Of a stretch of DNA of 64,000 bases, positions 27,914-37,133 are shown piece by piece; position 1 is the first letter of the stretch, and each line of letters opens with the position of its first letter. Under the pieces are notes generated by a model, which was not told the DNA's origin, did not search any database, and saw only the letters and a program-made list of their open reading frames with translations. The position numbers and the translations under genes are program-made. Source of the DNA: Bacteroidota bacterium (GTDB lineage Bacteria > Bacteroidota > Bacteroidia > Chitinophagales > Chitinophagaceae); contig JAFDXE010000012.1 of NCBI GenBank assembly GCA_018268085.1, forward strand, positions 45,264-109,263. The letters are read 5' to 3'.

Positions 27914-27976
27914 TGAATTGTGAATGCTGAATTATGAATTATGAATTATGAATTGTGAATTATGAATTGTGAAGGG
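27914..27976. repeat. Heptanucleotide tandem repeat, unit TGAATTR
   Basis: Nine consecutive 7-bp units from 27914 to 27976; seven are TGAATTA or TGAATTG and two are degenerate (TGAATGC, TGAAGGG). Two more units recur at 28084-28097. Such arrays can vary in copy number by slippage. Confidence 0.85.
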
Positions 27977-28045
27977 TGGTTACACGAATTACGCTGATTA
28001 AACGAATTATTGATAGTTGATAAATGATAAAATAAAACGAATCAT

Positions 28046-28082
28046 CCTCCCTATCCTTTGGAGAAAGCTGGGGTGAGGTCTC
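28046..28082. repeat. Degenerate dispersed CCT..TTTGGAG..GGGGTGAGG element
   Basis: CCTATCCTTTGGAGAAAGC followed by TGGGGTGAGG. From memory this resembles a palindromic dispersed sequence common between Bacteroidota genes (CCTCTCCTTTGGAGAGG core). A related reverse-oriented tail CCTCACCCC is at 4873-4881. The rest of the 27707-28283 gap holds only the small ORF and the heptamer array. Confidence 0.4.
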
Positions 28083-28271
28083 ATGAATTATGAATTGGAA
28101 ATTGAGGAATGTTTACATAATAAAAACAAACACTACCACCTTATAACAATCAAAGCTCAAAGCTGTCAGCTACCAGCCGGCAGCTATCCCTTTTCCCTCT
28201 GCACACCCCTCCCATTTTCATGGGATCGAAGTCTCGCCTGATACCGTGTCGGCAATCCTTCCAAATCCTTC

Positions 28272-28279
28272 TATATTTG
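28272..28279 (+). promoter_or_regulatory. Putative -7 box TATATTTG directly before purK
   Basis: A TAnnTTTG match ending 4 nt before the purK ATG at 28284, so transcription would begin at or near the start codon. Confidence 0.5.
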
Positions 28280-28283
28280 CTGC

Positions 28284-29411
28284 ATGAAAAAAGCAGGCAT
28301 TTTAGGCGGCGGGCAACTGGGAAGAATGTTGCTACAGGCTGCCGCCAATTACCCGGTTGAAACCTATGTGATGGAAAAAGATGCAGATTGTCCGGCTGCA
28401 CATTTATGCCATCATTTTACAAAAGGCGATATCACTTCATTTGAAGATGTGTATCAATTCGGGAAAGCACTGGATGCCATTACCATTGAAATAGAAAGTG
28501 TGAACCTGGAAGCATTGGAAAAACTGGAAGCCGAAGGAGTAAAAGTATATCCAACACCTGCTGCACTTAAAATCATTAAAAACAAAATACGGCAGAAAGA
28601 ATTTTACCGTCATCATGAAATTCCTACAAGTGATTTCGTTATTACGCATAACCTTGAAACGTTAAATGAACATCTTCATCTTTTACCGGCTGTTCATAAA
28701 TTATCAGAAGGTGGATACGATGGTAAAGGCGTACAGGTGATCAACGACAGCACCGCCATCCCTCTAGGATTTAATGCACCTGCCGTGCTGGAAAAACAAG
28801 TAAACATAAAAAAAGAAATTTCGTTAATACTTGCCGTTAGTAACACTGCAGAAATAAAAATGTATGCACCGGTTGATATGGTTTTTGATCAACGGCTCAA
28901 CCTCCTCAGTCACCAGCTTAGCCCCGCAGAACTTCCTGAAAAAGTGGAATGGAAGGCGGAAGCCATTGCAATCAAACTCATCAAAGCGTTGAACAGCCCG
29001 GGCATTTTCGCAGTAGAAATGTTTGTAGATCAAAACGACAATGTGTTGGTAAACGAAACGGCGCCCCGTGTACACAACAGCGGCCATCACAGTATTGAAG
29101 CCTGTTACAGCAGCCAGTTCGATATGTTGTGGCGTATCATGCTCAATTATCCCCTGGGCAATACCGATAATATTTTACCTGCCGCTATCGTAAACCTGAT
29201 TGGCGAGGAAGGCAACAGCGGGCCGGCAGTATATACAGGCCTGGAAGAAGTACTGAAAATGGACAATGTATTTGTTCATATTTATGGAAAGAAAGAAACG
29301 AAACCGGGAAGAAAAATGGGACATGTTACCATTATCAGCAAAGAAAAACAGGACCTGTTGTATAAGGCCAACCTCATTAAAAGACTAATGAAAGTGGAAG
29401 CAGAAAAATAA
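28284..29411 (+). CDS. purK: N5-carboxyaminoimidazole ribonucleotide synthase PurK
   Basis: An ATP-grasp enzyme that carboxylates AIR to N5-CAIR in purine synthesis; PurE (35143-35625) then converts the product to CAIR. The N-terminus MKKAGILGGGQLGRMLLQAA, the middle KLSEGGYDGKGVQ and the C-terminal VNETAPRVHNSGHHSIEA are diagnostic. Length 375. purK and purE are normally neighbours, but here 5.7 kb containing an opposite-strand RND efflux operon lies between them. The 3' end converges on the TolC gene 15 bp away. Confidence 0.95.
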   Translation: MKKAGILGGGQLGRMLLQAAANYPVETYVMEKDADCPAAHLCHHFTKGDITSFEDVYQFGKALDAITIEIESVNLEALEKLEAEGVKVYPTPAALKIIKNKIRQKEFYRHHEIPTSDFVITHNLETLNEHLHLLPAVHKLSEGGYDGKGVQVINDSTAIPLGFNAPAVLEKQVNIKKEISLILAVSNTAEIKMYAPVDMVFDQRLNLLSHQLSPAELPEKVEWKAEAIAIKLIKALNSPGIFAVEMFVDQNDNVLVNETAPRVHNSGHHSIEACYSSQFDMLWRIMLNYPLGNTDNILPAAIVNLIGEEGNSGPAVYTGLEEVLKMDNVFVHIYGKKETKPGRKMGHVTIISKEKQDLLYKANLIKRLMKVEAEK

Positions 29412-29426
29412 CAAATAGGTTTCTTC

Positions 29427-30734
29427 TTATAATGAAAGATTGTTGGCCAGTCGCCTCAGCTCTATCTCTGCTGCCTTGGCTGCATAATTAAGATTCACTA
29501 AACGGAAGCCGGATTCTTCAAAACTCTGTTGTGCATTTTTTACTTCAACATTGGTGGCCTGCTTCAATTGAAAACGCAGTAAAGTGAGATCTAATAATTT
29601 CCCAGATAAAACATAATTGGATTTTGCCGTATCCAGTTGATTGATGGTATTGCTATACGCCTGGAATTGCTTAACCACCTGTGCAGCATAATCTCTCCAT
29701 AAAATTTCCTTTTCCAGTTTTGCATTTTCCACATCTAACTGCGCCACTCTCTGCTGTCGTTTATAAATTCCGCCATTAAAGATCGGTACGGTTAACGCCA
29801 GTCCTACTGTAGGCCCGTAATTCTGGTTCAGCAAAATATTTCCTGCACCGGCCTGGTTTCGGCTGAAAACATAACCGGTTGTTGCCCGGATGGAAGGATA
29901 CCGTTGCGCTGCAGTTTCTTTTACAACCAGTTCACTGATGTTGATTTGATTTTGTGCTGCACGTATATCTGCATTTTTATGCAGGCTGTTCAGGATGCTG
30001 TCGAGCACAATAGATGGATCAGGAATGATCGTATCACGGATATGGATAGCCGAATCGGGATTGAGCGTTAGCAGCCGCATGAGCTCCGCACCTGACTGCT
30101 GTACCACAAGCTGCTGCGCAAGTTTTGATTGCTGCAATACATTCAGGTCTATCTGTGCCTGGAATACATCCGCATTGTTGGCCAGCCCCACTTTTTGACG
30201 CAGTTTCACAATTTCAAGTTGCTGGCTGGAAGCATCAATTGAACGATCAATGGTTTTGATATAATCCTGTTGGCGAACAATATCATAATACGCAAGCATA
30301 ACCGAAGCCATAATGTTTTGCACCTGTGCATTCAATTGTTCTTTGCTTTGCAATTCCAGTTGGGCCAGCCGTTTTTTAGTAGCTACAATTTTACCTCCGT
30401 TATACAATAATATACTTCCGGTGATGTTTGCATTGATGATGTTGGCAGAGGTTCCGTTTCGGTTAATATCCGTTCCTGAATTCAGCTTTTGATTTACCGT
30501 ATTGATCTGTTCTGTATTGGAAAAACCCCCGGTTACCAATGGCCATCCGCCGGCGTAACCATAGTTGTTATAAATAGAAGCTGCTTTGATGCGGTTATTG
30601 GCAATTTGAATATCGAGGCTGTTTTTTAATGCGATATTAATTGCATCTTCCAGGCGCAGTGTATCCTGCGCATGCGATGTACAAAAGCTTCCGGCAAAAA
30701 TCATCAAACAAATAATCTGCTGCTTCATCTTCAT
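29427..30734 (-). CDS. TolC-family outer-membrane efflux protein
   Basis: 435 residues with a signal peptide (ending SHAQD) and two repeats of the OEP fold: long helices (about 25-225 and 235-430) with LEDAINIALKNSLDIQIANN at the N-terminus and NVEVKNAQQSFEESGFRLVNL near the end. It is the outer-membrane channel of the tripartite pump encoded upstream on the same strand; it starts 3 bp after the RND gene stop. Confidence 0.92.
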   Translation of the reverse strand: MKMKQQIICLMIFAGSFCTSHAQDTLRLEDAINIALKNSLDIQIANNRIKAASIYNNYGYAGGWPLVTGGFSNTEQINTVNQKLNSGTDINRNGTSANIINANITGSILLYNGGKIVATKKRLAQLELQSKEQLNAQVQNIMASVMLAYYDIVRQQDYIKTIDRSIDASSQQLEIVKLRQKVGLANNADVFQAQIDLNVLQQSKLAQQLVVQQSGAELMRLLTLNPDSAIHIRDTIIPDPSIVLDSILNSLHKNADIRAAQNQINISELVVKETAAQRYPSIRATTGYVFSRNQAGAGNILLNQNYGPTVGLALTVPIFNGGIYKRQQRVAQLDVENAKLEKEILWRDYAAQVVKQFQAYSNTINQLDTAKSNYVLSGKLLDLTLLRFQLKQATNVEVKNAQQSFEESGFRLVNLNYAAKAAEIELRRLANNLSL

Positions 30735-30737
30735 AAA

Positions 30738-33700
30738 TTATGCTTCCGTATTTTGCTGATCTGAATGTTGTTGTTCTTCAACGTTGTTATTATCATTTAC
30801 CGCCTTATGTTCTTTTTTGGGTGCAAGAAAAGTGTACATCACCGGGATTACAAAGAGAGTAAGTATCAATGAAAAAATAATTCCACCCACAACAACGATT
30901 CCCAATGGCGCCCTGCTCGATGAGGCTGCACCGAGGCTAAGTGCAATGGGCAATGCACCGAATGAAGTTGCCAGGCTTGTCATTAAAATGGGGCGTAGCC
31001 GTTGTTGTGCTGCTTCCAGTACGGCCTGAGTTTTTGATAAACCCTGTTCCCGTTTCTGGTTGGCAAATTCTACAATAAGAATTCCATTCTTGGTTACAAG
31101 CCCGATAAGCATGATCATTCCGATCTCGGAAAATATATTAAGGGTTTGACCGAATATCCATAAGCTTAATAATGCACCAGCGAGGGCAAGCGGCACCGTT
31201 AGCATGATTACCAACGGATCAACAAAACTTTCGAACTGTGCTGCAAGTACCAGGTAAATCAATACCAGCGCCAATGCAAAGGCAAAGGCAATATTGGATG
31301 AACTTTCTTTATAGTCACGGGCCGGACCTGTTAATGCCGTTTGATAGGTTTCATCCAGCAACCTGCCTGAAATTTCCTGCATGGCTTTGATACCATCGCC
31401 GATCGTATAACCTTCGGCCAATGATGCAGAAATGGTTGCGGCTTTGTATCGGTTAAAATGATATAAAGTTGGCGGACTACTGCTTTCTTCCAGTTTCACT
31501 ACAGCGCTCAACGGTATGTTCTCTCCTTTGCTGTTGCGCACATACAGTTTTGAAATATCGTTAGGATTGTTGCGTTCATTTCTTTCCACCTGTGCAATTA
31601 CCGAATACTGGTGACCATTCTTTAAAAAATAAGCAAGTCTTCCGCCACTGAATGCAGATTGAATGGCAGACACCACATCCTGTGAAGACAAGCCCAGGTC
31701 TTTCACTTTCATACGATCAAGTGTTAGCTCTACCTCCGGTTTATTAAACTTCAGGTTAGCGTCAACGTTAGAAAAGGTTTTATCCTTTCTTGCTTCTTCC
31801 AGGAACTGCGGAATGATGTTTTTTAATTTCTCAAGATCCTGGTTTTGCAATACAAACTGCACCGGTAAACTTCCTCTTGATCCGGCGCCTACGGCAATCG
31901 TTTGCTCCTGGATCGCAAATACTTTTGCATCGTTGAAGCGGGCCATCTTCCTGTTTAATTCATTGGCAATATCTTCCTGGCCGCGATGTCTTTCTGATGG
32001 ATCAACCAATGCAAGCCGGGGTTGCGAACTATTGATCGCACCAGCAGGTGTGCGGGCAAATACAAAATCCCGTTCGGGAATGGAATCGTACAGGTAGTTG
32101 GCAATGTCGTCTGTAATTTTCTGCATCTTACTGAAACTTGTTCCTTCCTGTGCCGTTACATTGAAACGGATACTGCTCCTGTCTTCCAGCGGCGCAATTT
32201 CACTTTTTAACTGGCCCATGATGAACCAGATCAATACCGAGCAAACTGCAATGATAATGAGGGCAACATACTTCACTTTAAAAAACTGTTGCAAAAGATT
32301 TCTATACCCGTTTTCCATGCCGGTGAAAAATGGTTCGGTCTTCATGTAAAACTTTCCATGACCATGATTCTTTCTCGTTAACAGCACATTTAAAACCGGC
32401 GTAATGGTAAGGGATACAAATGCGGAAATCAATACTGCAGCGGCAAGGGTAACACCGAATTCCCTGAATAATCTCCCGATAAATCCTTCGAGGAAGATCA
32501 CCGGCAGGAAAACAATTGCCAGTGTGATGGAAGTAGAAATAACGGCGAAGAAAATTTCCTTACTTCCTTCTACCGCTGCTTTTTTTATGGGCATTCCCTG
32601 TTCCAGTTTGCGGAAAATATTTTCAGTAACTACGATTCCGTCATCAACCACCAAACCTGTTGCCAGTACAATACCAAGCAATGTGAGTACATTGATGGAA
32701 AACCCGGAGAGGTACATGATGAAAAAAGTAGCCACCAGGGAAATGGGAATATCAATAAGCGGGCGAATGGCGATTAAGAAACTCCTGAAGAAGAAAAAGA
32801 TCACGAGCACCACAAAAGCGAATGCAATAAAAATGGTTTCTTCTACTTCGTTTATGGATTTACGTATGTTCCTGGTATTATCAAGCAATACGTTCATTTC
32901 GATATCGGAACGATTGTCTTTTTTTATTGCTTCCAGTTTCTTATAAAAATCATCTGCAATTTTTATATTGTTGGCGCCTGGTTGCGGAATGATCACCAAA
33001 CCCACTGCATTTACCCCGTTGTATTTCCAGCTTTGTTCCAGTGTTTCGGGTCCGATCTCTACTCTTGCCACATCTCCCAGCCGCACAATTCCGGCGCTGT
33101 CTTCCCGTAAGATCAGGTCCTGGAATTCTTTTTCTGATGTTAACCTACCCAGTGTTTTAATCGTAAGCTCTGTATTGTTGCCATAAATTTTACCGGGAGG
33201 CAAATCAATATTTTCGTTGTTGAGTGAATTTTTTATGTCGGTGAAAGACACATTGAATGCCTGCATTTTATCGGGCTGCAACCAGATGCGCATTGCATAT
33301 CTTTTTACGCCGAAAATATTAATAGCACTTACCTGGTCGATGGTTTGAAATTGCTGCTGCAAAACATTTTCAGCATAGTCGCTCAGTTCGAGTAAACCTT
33401 TTGTTCTGCTTTGCACAGCGAGTATCAGGATGAAATCACTGTTAGCATCTGCCTTGGTTACAACCGGTAACGCATCAATATCCTGTGGCAGGCTCCTGCT
33501 CGCCTGTCCTACTTTGTCTCTTACATCACTGGCTGCAGCTTCCAGGTCTACCCCCAATTCAAACTCTACCGAAATATTGCTGCTCCCCAGTGAGCTGGAG
33601 GATGTAATTGTTTTTATACCTGGAATACCATTGATCTGTTTTTCCAGCGGCTCGGTGATTTGCGCTTCTATGATTTCAGGATTTGCGCCTGTATAGGAAG

Positions 33701-33845
33701 TGCTGATGCTGATCACGGCCGGATCGATGGCAGGGTAATCCCGGATGGCGAGATAACTGAACCCAACGATACCAAAAAGGATGATCATGAGGTTCATCAC
33801 GGTAGCGAGTACGGGCCGTTTTAAAGATAGTTCGGAAATATTCAT
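30738..33845 (-). CDS. RND-family efflux permease (HAE1/AcrB type)
   Basis: A 1035-residue proton-driven inner-membrane pump. It begins MNISELSLKRPVLATVMNLM and has twelve predicted membrane segments in two blocks with two large periplasmic loops (about 35-335 and 560-870). TM4 carries the proton-relay Asp pair in GLVVDDGIVVTENIFRKLEQ; TM10-11 carry IGLVTKNGILIVEFANQKRE. This is the hydrophobic-amphiphilic (drug/solvent/bile-type) rather than the heavy-metal branch. The C-terminal 20 residues are polar and glutamine-rich. It is the middle gene of an adaptor-RND-TolC operon. Confidence 0.95.
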   Translation of the reverse strand: MNISELSLKRPVLATVMNLMIILFGIVGFSYLAIRDYPAIDPAVISISTSYTGANPEIIEAQITEPLEKQINGIPGIKTITSSSSLGSSNISVEFELGVDLEAAASDVRDKVGQASRSLPQDIDALPVVTKADANSDFILILAVQSRTKGLLELSDYAENVLQQQFQTIDQVSAINIFGVKRYAMRIWLQPDKMQAFNVSFTDIKNSLNNENIDLPPGKIYGNNTELTIKTLGRLTSEKEFQDLILREDSAGIVRLGDVARVEIGPETLEQSWKYNGVNAVGLVIIPQPGANNIKIADDFYKKLEAIKKDNRSDIEMNVLLDNTRNIRKSINEVEETIFIAFAFVVLVIFFFFRSFLIAIRPLIDIPISLVATFFIMYLSGFSINVLTLLGIVLATGLVVDDGIVVTENIFRKLEQGMPIKKAAVEGSKEIFFAVISTSITLAIVFLPVIFLEGFIGRLFREFGVTLAAAVLISAFVSLTITPVLNVLLTRKNHGHGKFYMKTEPFFTGMENGYRNLLQQFFKVKYVALIIIAVCSVLIWFIMGQLKSEIAPLEDRSSIRFNVTAQEGTSFSKMQKITDDIANYLYDSIPERDFVFARTPAGAINSSQPRLALVDPSERHRGQEDIANELNRKMARFNDAKVFAIQEQTIAVGAGSRGSLPVQFVLQNQDLEKLKNIIPQFLEEARKDKTFSNVDANLKFNKPEVELTLDRMKVKDLGLSSQDVVSAIQSAFSGGRLAYFLKNGHQYSVIAQVERNERNNPNDISKLYVRNSKGENIPLSAVVKLEESSSPPTLYHFNRYKAATISASLAEGYTIGDGIKAMQEISGRLLDETYQTALTGPARDYKESSSNIAFAFALALVLIYLVLAAQFESFVDPLVIMLTVPLALAGALLSLWIFGQTLNIFSEIGMIMLIGLVTKNGILIVEFANQKREQGLSKTQAVLEAAQQRLRPILMTSLATSFGALPIALSLGAASSSRAPLGIVVVGGIIFSLILTLFVIPVMYTFLAPKKEHKAVNDNNNVEEQQHSDQQNTEA

Positions 33846-33872
33846 TCAGTTATCCTTCTGCTGTTGTTAATA

Positions 33873-34958
33873 TTATTGCTTTTGTGTTGTATCTGCCGAT
33901 AAAAGATCATCTGCCTTTTTTACGGTTCTGATTTTCAGGTTTGCGTTCGGCCGGGCAAACAATACACCTGTTACTACAATTGAATCTCCTTCATTCAAAC
34001 CGGAAACGATCTCAACATTATTTGCCTGCCGGTTGCCTGTTTGCACATTTACAAATGCAGCTTTCCCATTTTTCACCAATACCAACTGGTTATTTTTATC
34101 ATCGGGAATAATGGCATTTGTGGGAACAAGTATCGCCGTGCGGTTACCTGCTTCGCTGATATATACTTTAGCAAATGCGCCCGGGTTTACTGCAGCCTGT
34201 TGCAAAACTGCTCTCACTTTAATGTTGCGGGTATCGGTATTGGCGCCGGGTTCGGTGGCGATGATGGTTGCCTTTTCCATGGAAGCATTGTTCATATCCA
34301 GTGCTACTTCTACTTCCATCCCGTTTTTTACAAGATTGCCATACGCTTCCGGAAGGGTAAAATCAATTTTCAACTGGTTAACCTGTTGCAGCGTTGCAAT
34401 AACGGTTGTGGGAGATACATAGGCGCCGGGGCTTACCTGTCTTAATCCCACGATACCGTTAAATGGCGCACGAATTACGGTTTTATCTATGAGTGATGAA
34501 GTGTATTGTATGTCTGCCTTATACCCATTCACCTGGTTTACCGCCAGGTCATAGTCACTTTGGTTCAGCCCGCCTGCATCCAGCAATTGTTTATACCTGC
34601 TAACGGTAGTTTCCGCAAGTTCGAGTTGCACTTTTGTTTTATTCAGTTGTGCCCGCAGGTCTGCATCATTAATTTTTGCAATAACGGTTCCCTGCGTTAC
34701 GTGGCTTCCTTCCGCTACTTTCAGGTAAATTAATCGTCCGCTAACTTCGGGTCTTAATTCTACATATTCATTTGCCACAACAGTTCCGTTTGCTTCAATG
34801 GAATTGTTTACCGGCTGAGGTTTAGCCAATAATACATCTACCATTACAGGAGGATTGGGCTTAGCAGCTTTGGATGTTTTGGATTTACCCTTACAGGCAA
34901 AAAAGATAACCGCAAATAATAAAACAGGCAGATAAAATAATTTGTTCAGGAATTGCAT
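33873..34958 (-). CDS. RND efflux periplasmic adaptor (lipoprotein)
   Basis: 361 residues. A lipoprotein signal peptide ends in the lipobox VIFFAC (Cys about 22), so it is anchored to the inner membrane. It contains the lipoyl-like VSGRLIYLKVAEGSHVTQGTVIAKI, an alpha-hairpin (about 105-150), the second lipoyl half TVIRAPFNGIVGLRQVSPGAYV and a beta-barrel region. It is the first gene of the operon, 27 bp before the RND permease. A -7 box (TAAATTTG) lies 31 bp upstream of its start. Confidence 0.93.
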   Translation of the reverse strand: MQFLNKLFYLPVLLFAVIFFACKGKSKTSKAAKPNPPVMVDVLLAKPQPVNNSIEANGTVVANEYVELRPEVSGRLIYLKVAEGSHVTQGTVIAKINDADLRAQLNKTKVQLELAETTVSRYKQLLDAGGLNQSDYDLAVNQVNGYKADIQYTSSLIDKTVIRAPFNGIVGLRQVSPGAYVSPTTVIATLQQVNQLKIDFTLPEAYGNLVKNGMEVEVALDMNNASMEKATIIATEPGANTDTRNIKVRAVLQQAAVNPGAFAKVYISEAGNRTAILVPTNAIIPDDKNNQLVLVKNGKAAFVNVQTGNRQANNVEIVSGLNEGDSIVVTGVLFARPNANLKIRTVKKADDLLSADTTQKQ

Positions 34959-34989
34959 CAGTAAGTGTTTACAAAATTTGATTGCGGGG

Positions 34990-34997
34990 CAAATTTA
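34990..34997 (-). promoter_or_regulatory. Putative -7 box TAAATTTG for the RND efflux operon
   Basis: A minus-strand TAnnTTTG match giving a leader of about 25 nt to the adaptor start at 34958. No local regulator gene such as tetR is present. Confidence 0.5.
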
Positions 34998-35142
34998 AAT
35001 TCAATTGTTGTTTAAAAAATGATTAATTCGCCCAAAAGACATAATCTGTGCCAGCAGGTACATAAAAAATAGTTTAATACGCAAGCGGTTGTAATATGGT
35101 TACTGTTGGCTTTTTTCTTTCCTTTGCTTAAAACTAAATACA

Positions 35143-35625
35143 ATGAAAGCATTGGTCGGAATCATCATGGGAAGCGAAAGTGATATGGCGGTGATGCGTG
35201 CTGCTGCTGATATGTTAACAGCATTTGATATTTCTTTTGAAATAACCATTGTATCGGCGCACCGTACCCCTGATCGTATGCGTGAATATGCACTGGAAGC
35301 GAGGGCAAAAGGATTAAAGGTAATCGTGGCCGGTGCAGGAGGTGCAGCACATTTACCCGGTATGGTTGCCGCTTATACCAGTTTGCCGGTAATCGGGGTT
35401 CCCGTTAAATCTTCTAATTCTATTGATGGATGGGATTCCGTTTTATCGATCCTTCAAATGCCATCGGGCGTTCCTGTGGCAACTGTTGCCCTAAATGGGG
35501 CAAAAAATGCCGGAATACTTGCCGCCCAGATCATAGGCAGTTCAGATAAAGCCGTTGCAAAAAAGCTTGATGACTATAAAAAAAGCCTGGAACAACAGGT
35601 TATGGATATGGTTGGCAGGTTATAA
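35143..35625 (+). CDS. purE: N5-carboxyaminoimidazole ribonucleotide mutase PurE
   Basis: Converts N5-CAIR to CAIR. The 160-residue class I PurE sequence is complete: GIIMGSESDMAVM at the substrate phosphate site, SAHRTPDRM with the catalytic histidine, AGAGGAAHLPGMVA and PVKSSNSIDGWDSVLSILQMP. It is the functional partner of purK at 28284, from which it is separated by the efflux operon. Confidence 0.96.
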   Translation: MKALVGIIMGSESDMAVMRAAADMLTAFDISFEITIVSAHRTPDRMREYALEARAKGLKVIVAGAGGAAHLPGMVAAYTSLPVIGVPVKSSNSIDGWDSVLSILQMPSGVPVATVALNGAKNAGILAAQIIGSSDKAVAKKLDDYKKSLEQQVMDMVGRL

Positions 35626-35759
35626 TTACCGTTAGTTGAAGCCCAGATCCGGAAATACTTTTCCCGCTGCTTTTCATGCTGTTTTTTAACACTTGAAATA
35701 ATATTTCCGCCGCTTATCTAATATTCTTCAGCAATATTTCCCCGAGCCGTTTAAGTCGT

Positions 35760-35767
35760 TACTTTTG
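35760..35767 (+). promoter_or_regulatory. Putative -7 box TACTTTTG for the M16 peptidase pair
   Basis: A TAnnTTTG match ending 18 nt before the ATG at 35786. It overlaps the alternative upstream start at 35765, which argues against that start. Confidence 0.5.
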
Positions 35768-35785
35768 CACCCAAACTCAAATATT

Positions 35786-37102
35786 ATGCTTAAACAGAAA
35801 CTCGTACTTTTTTTACTGTTTGGTGCTACAATGGCCAATGCTCAAAAAGTGGCCTTCACCGAATATGATCTCAAAAACGGATTGCATGTAGTATTACACC
35901 AGGATAAAACAGCACCGGTGGTAGCTGTATCTGTTATGTACCATGTGGGAAGTAAGGATGAACAAACGAACCGTACCGGCTTTGCTCACTTTTTTGAACA
36001 CCTGTTGTTTGAAGGATCTGAGAATATAAAGAGAGGTGAGTTTATGAAAATTGTGAGCAGCAATGGCGGACAAAACAATGCGAACACCACACAGGATCGT
36101 ACATTTTATTACGAAGTATTTCCTTCCAATCAACTGGAAACGGGTATCTGGCTCGAAAGTGAGCGCATGATGCACCCGGTTATCAATGAAGTAGGTGTTA
36201 AAACACAAAACGAAGTTGTAAAAGAAGAAAAACGTTTAAGGATAGATAACCAGCCGTATGGTAATTTCATTTATGAGATCATGAGGCGTTTGTTTACCAA
36301 TCACCCATACCATTGGGTAACGATTGGCAGCATGGCTGATCTGGATTCTGCAAAGCTGGATGAGTTCATCGCATTCAACAAAAAATATTATATCCCCAAT
36401 AACGCGGTACTGGTAATTGCCGGTGATATTGATGTGGAGAAAACAAAATCATTGGTAGATGCTTATTTTGGTCCGATCCCTGCGGGCGCAGCGATTACTC
36501 GCAATTTTGCGAAAGAAGAGCCGATAACAAAAGAAGTGGTGGATACGGCTTACGACAATAACATCAGCATTCCGGCCATCATGTCGGCATACAGAACACC
36601 GGGGATGACAAGCAAAGAATCATTGGCGCTTCAACTGGCTTCTGATGTATTGAGTACAGGTGCCAGCAGCCGTATGTATAAGAAAATGGTAGACGATAAA
36701 AAGAATGCTGTTCAGGTAGGATCTTTTAACTATGCCCTGGAAGATTATGGTGCTTACATTATTTACGGGTTACCTAACGGTGACGCAACCCTGCAATCTT
36801 TACTGAAAGATATGGATGAGGAAATTGTTAAGCTGCAAACAGAACTGATCAGTGAAAAAGAATTCACCAAGATCATGAATCAGTATGAAAATAATTATGT
36901 AGGTGCCAATGCAAAAATGCTGGGCGTTGCAGAGAACCTGGCAGATGGTTACACATTTTTCAACAAAAACACCAATCACATCAATGAAGATCTTGAAGCG
37001 GTAAGAAAAATAACCAGGCAGGATATACAGGATGTGGCAAAAAAATACCTGAATCCAAATCAGCGGGTAACATTATACTATTTGCCTAAGAAAAATAAAT
37101 AA
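35786..37102 (+). CDS. M16-family zinc metallopeptidase, catalytic partner
   Basis: 438 residues with a signal peptide (MLKQKLVLFLLFGATMANAQ). The inverted zinc motif HxxEH is present in FAHFFEHLLFEG (H68, E71, H72 from this start), and the downstream glutamate ligand lies in NEVVKEEKRL. The second half has the RTPGM and RMYKKMVDDKKNAVQVGS segments of M16B enzymes. It is paired with a larger, motif-less M16 protein 31 bp downstream, as in heterodimeric M16B processing peptidases. It is exported, so it is likely periplasmic. Confidence 0.92.
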   Translation: MLKQKLVLFLLFGATMANAQKVAFTEYDLKNGLHVVLHQDKTAPVVAVSVMYHVGSKDEQTNRTGFAHFFEHLLFEGSENIKRGEFMKIVSSNGGQNNANTTQDRTFYYEVFPSNQLETGIWLESERMMHPVINEVGVKTQNEVVKEEKRLRIDNQPYGNFIYEIMRRLFTNHPYHWVTIGSMADLDSAKLDEFIAFNKKYYIPNNAVLVIAGDIDVEKTKSLVDAYFGPIPAGAAITRNFAKEEPITKEVVDTAYDNNISIPAIMSAYRTPGMTSKESLALQLASDVLSTGASSRMYKKMVDDKKNAVQVGSFNYALEDYGAYIIYGLPNGDATLQSLLKDMDEEIVKLQTELISEKEFTKIMNQYENNYVGANAKMLGVAENLADGYTFFNKNTNHINEDLEAVRKITRQDIQDVAKKYLNPNQRVTLYYLPKKNK

Positions 37103-37133
37103 TCCTATTCCATCATTCTTACAATACAATACA

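Noticed and set aside
27914..28097. Possible CRISPR array
   Set aside because: The repeat unit is 7 bp and contiguous with no spacers; no cas genes are present.
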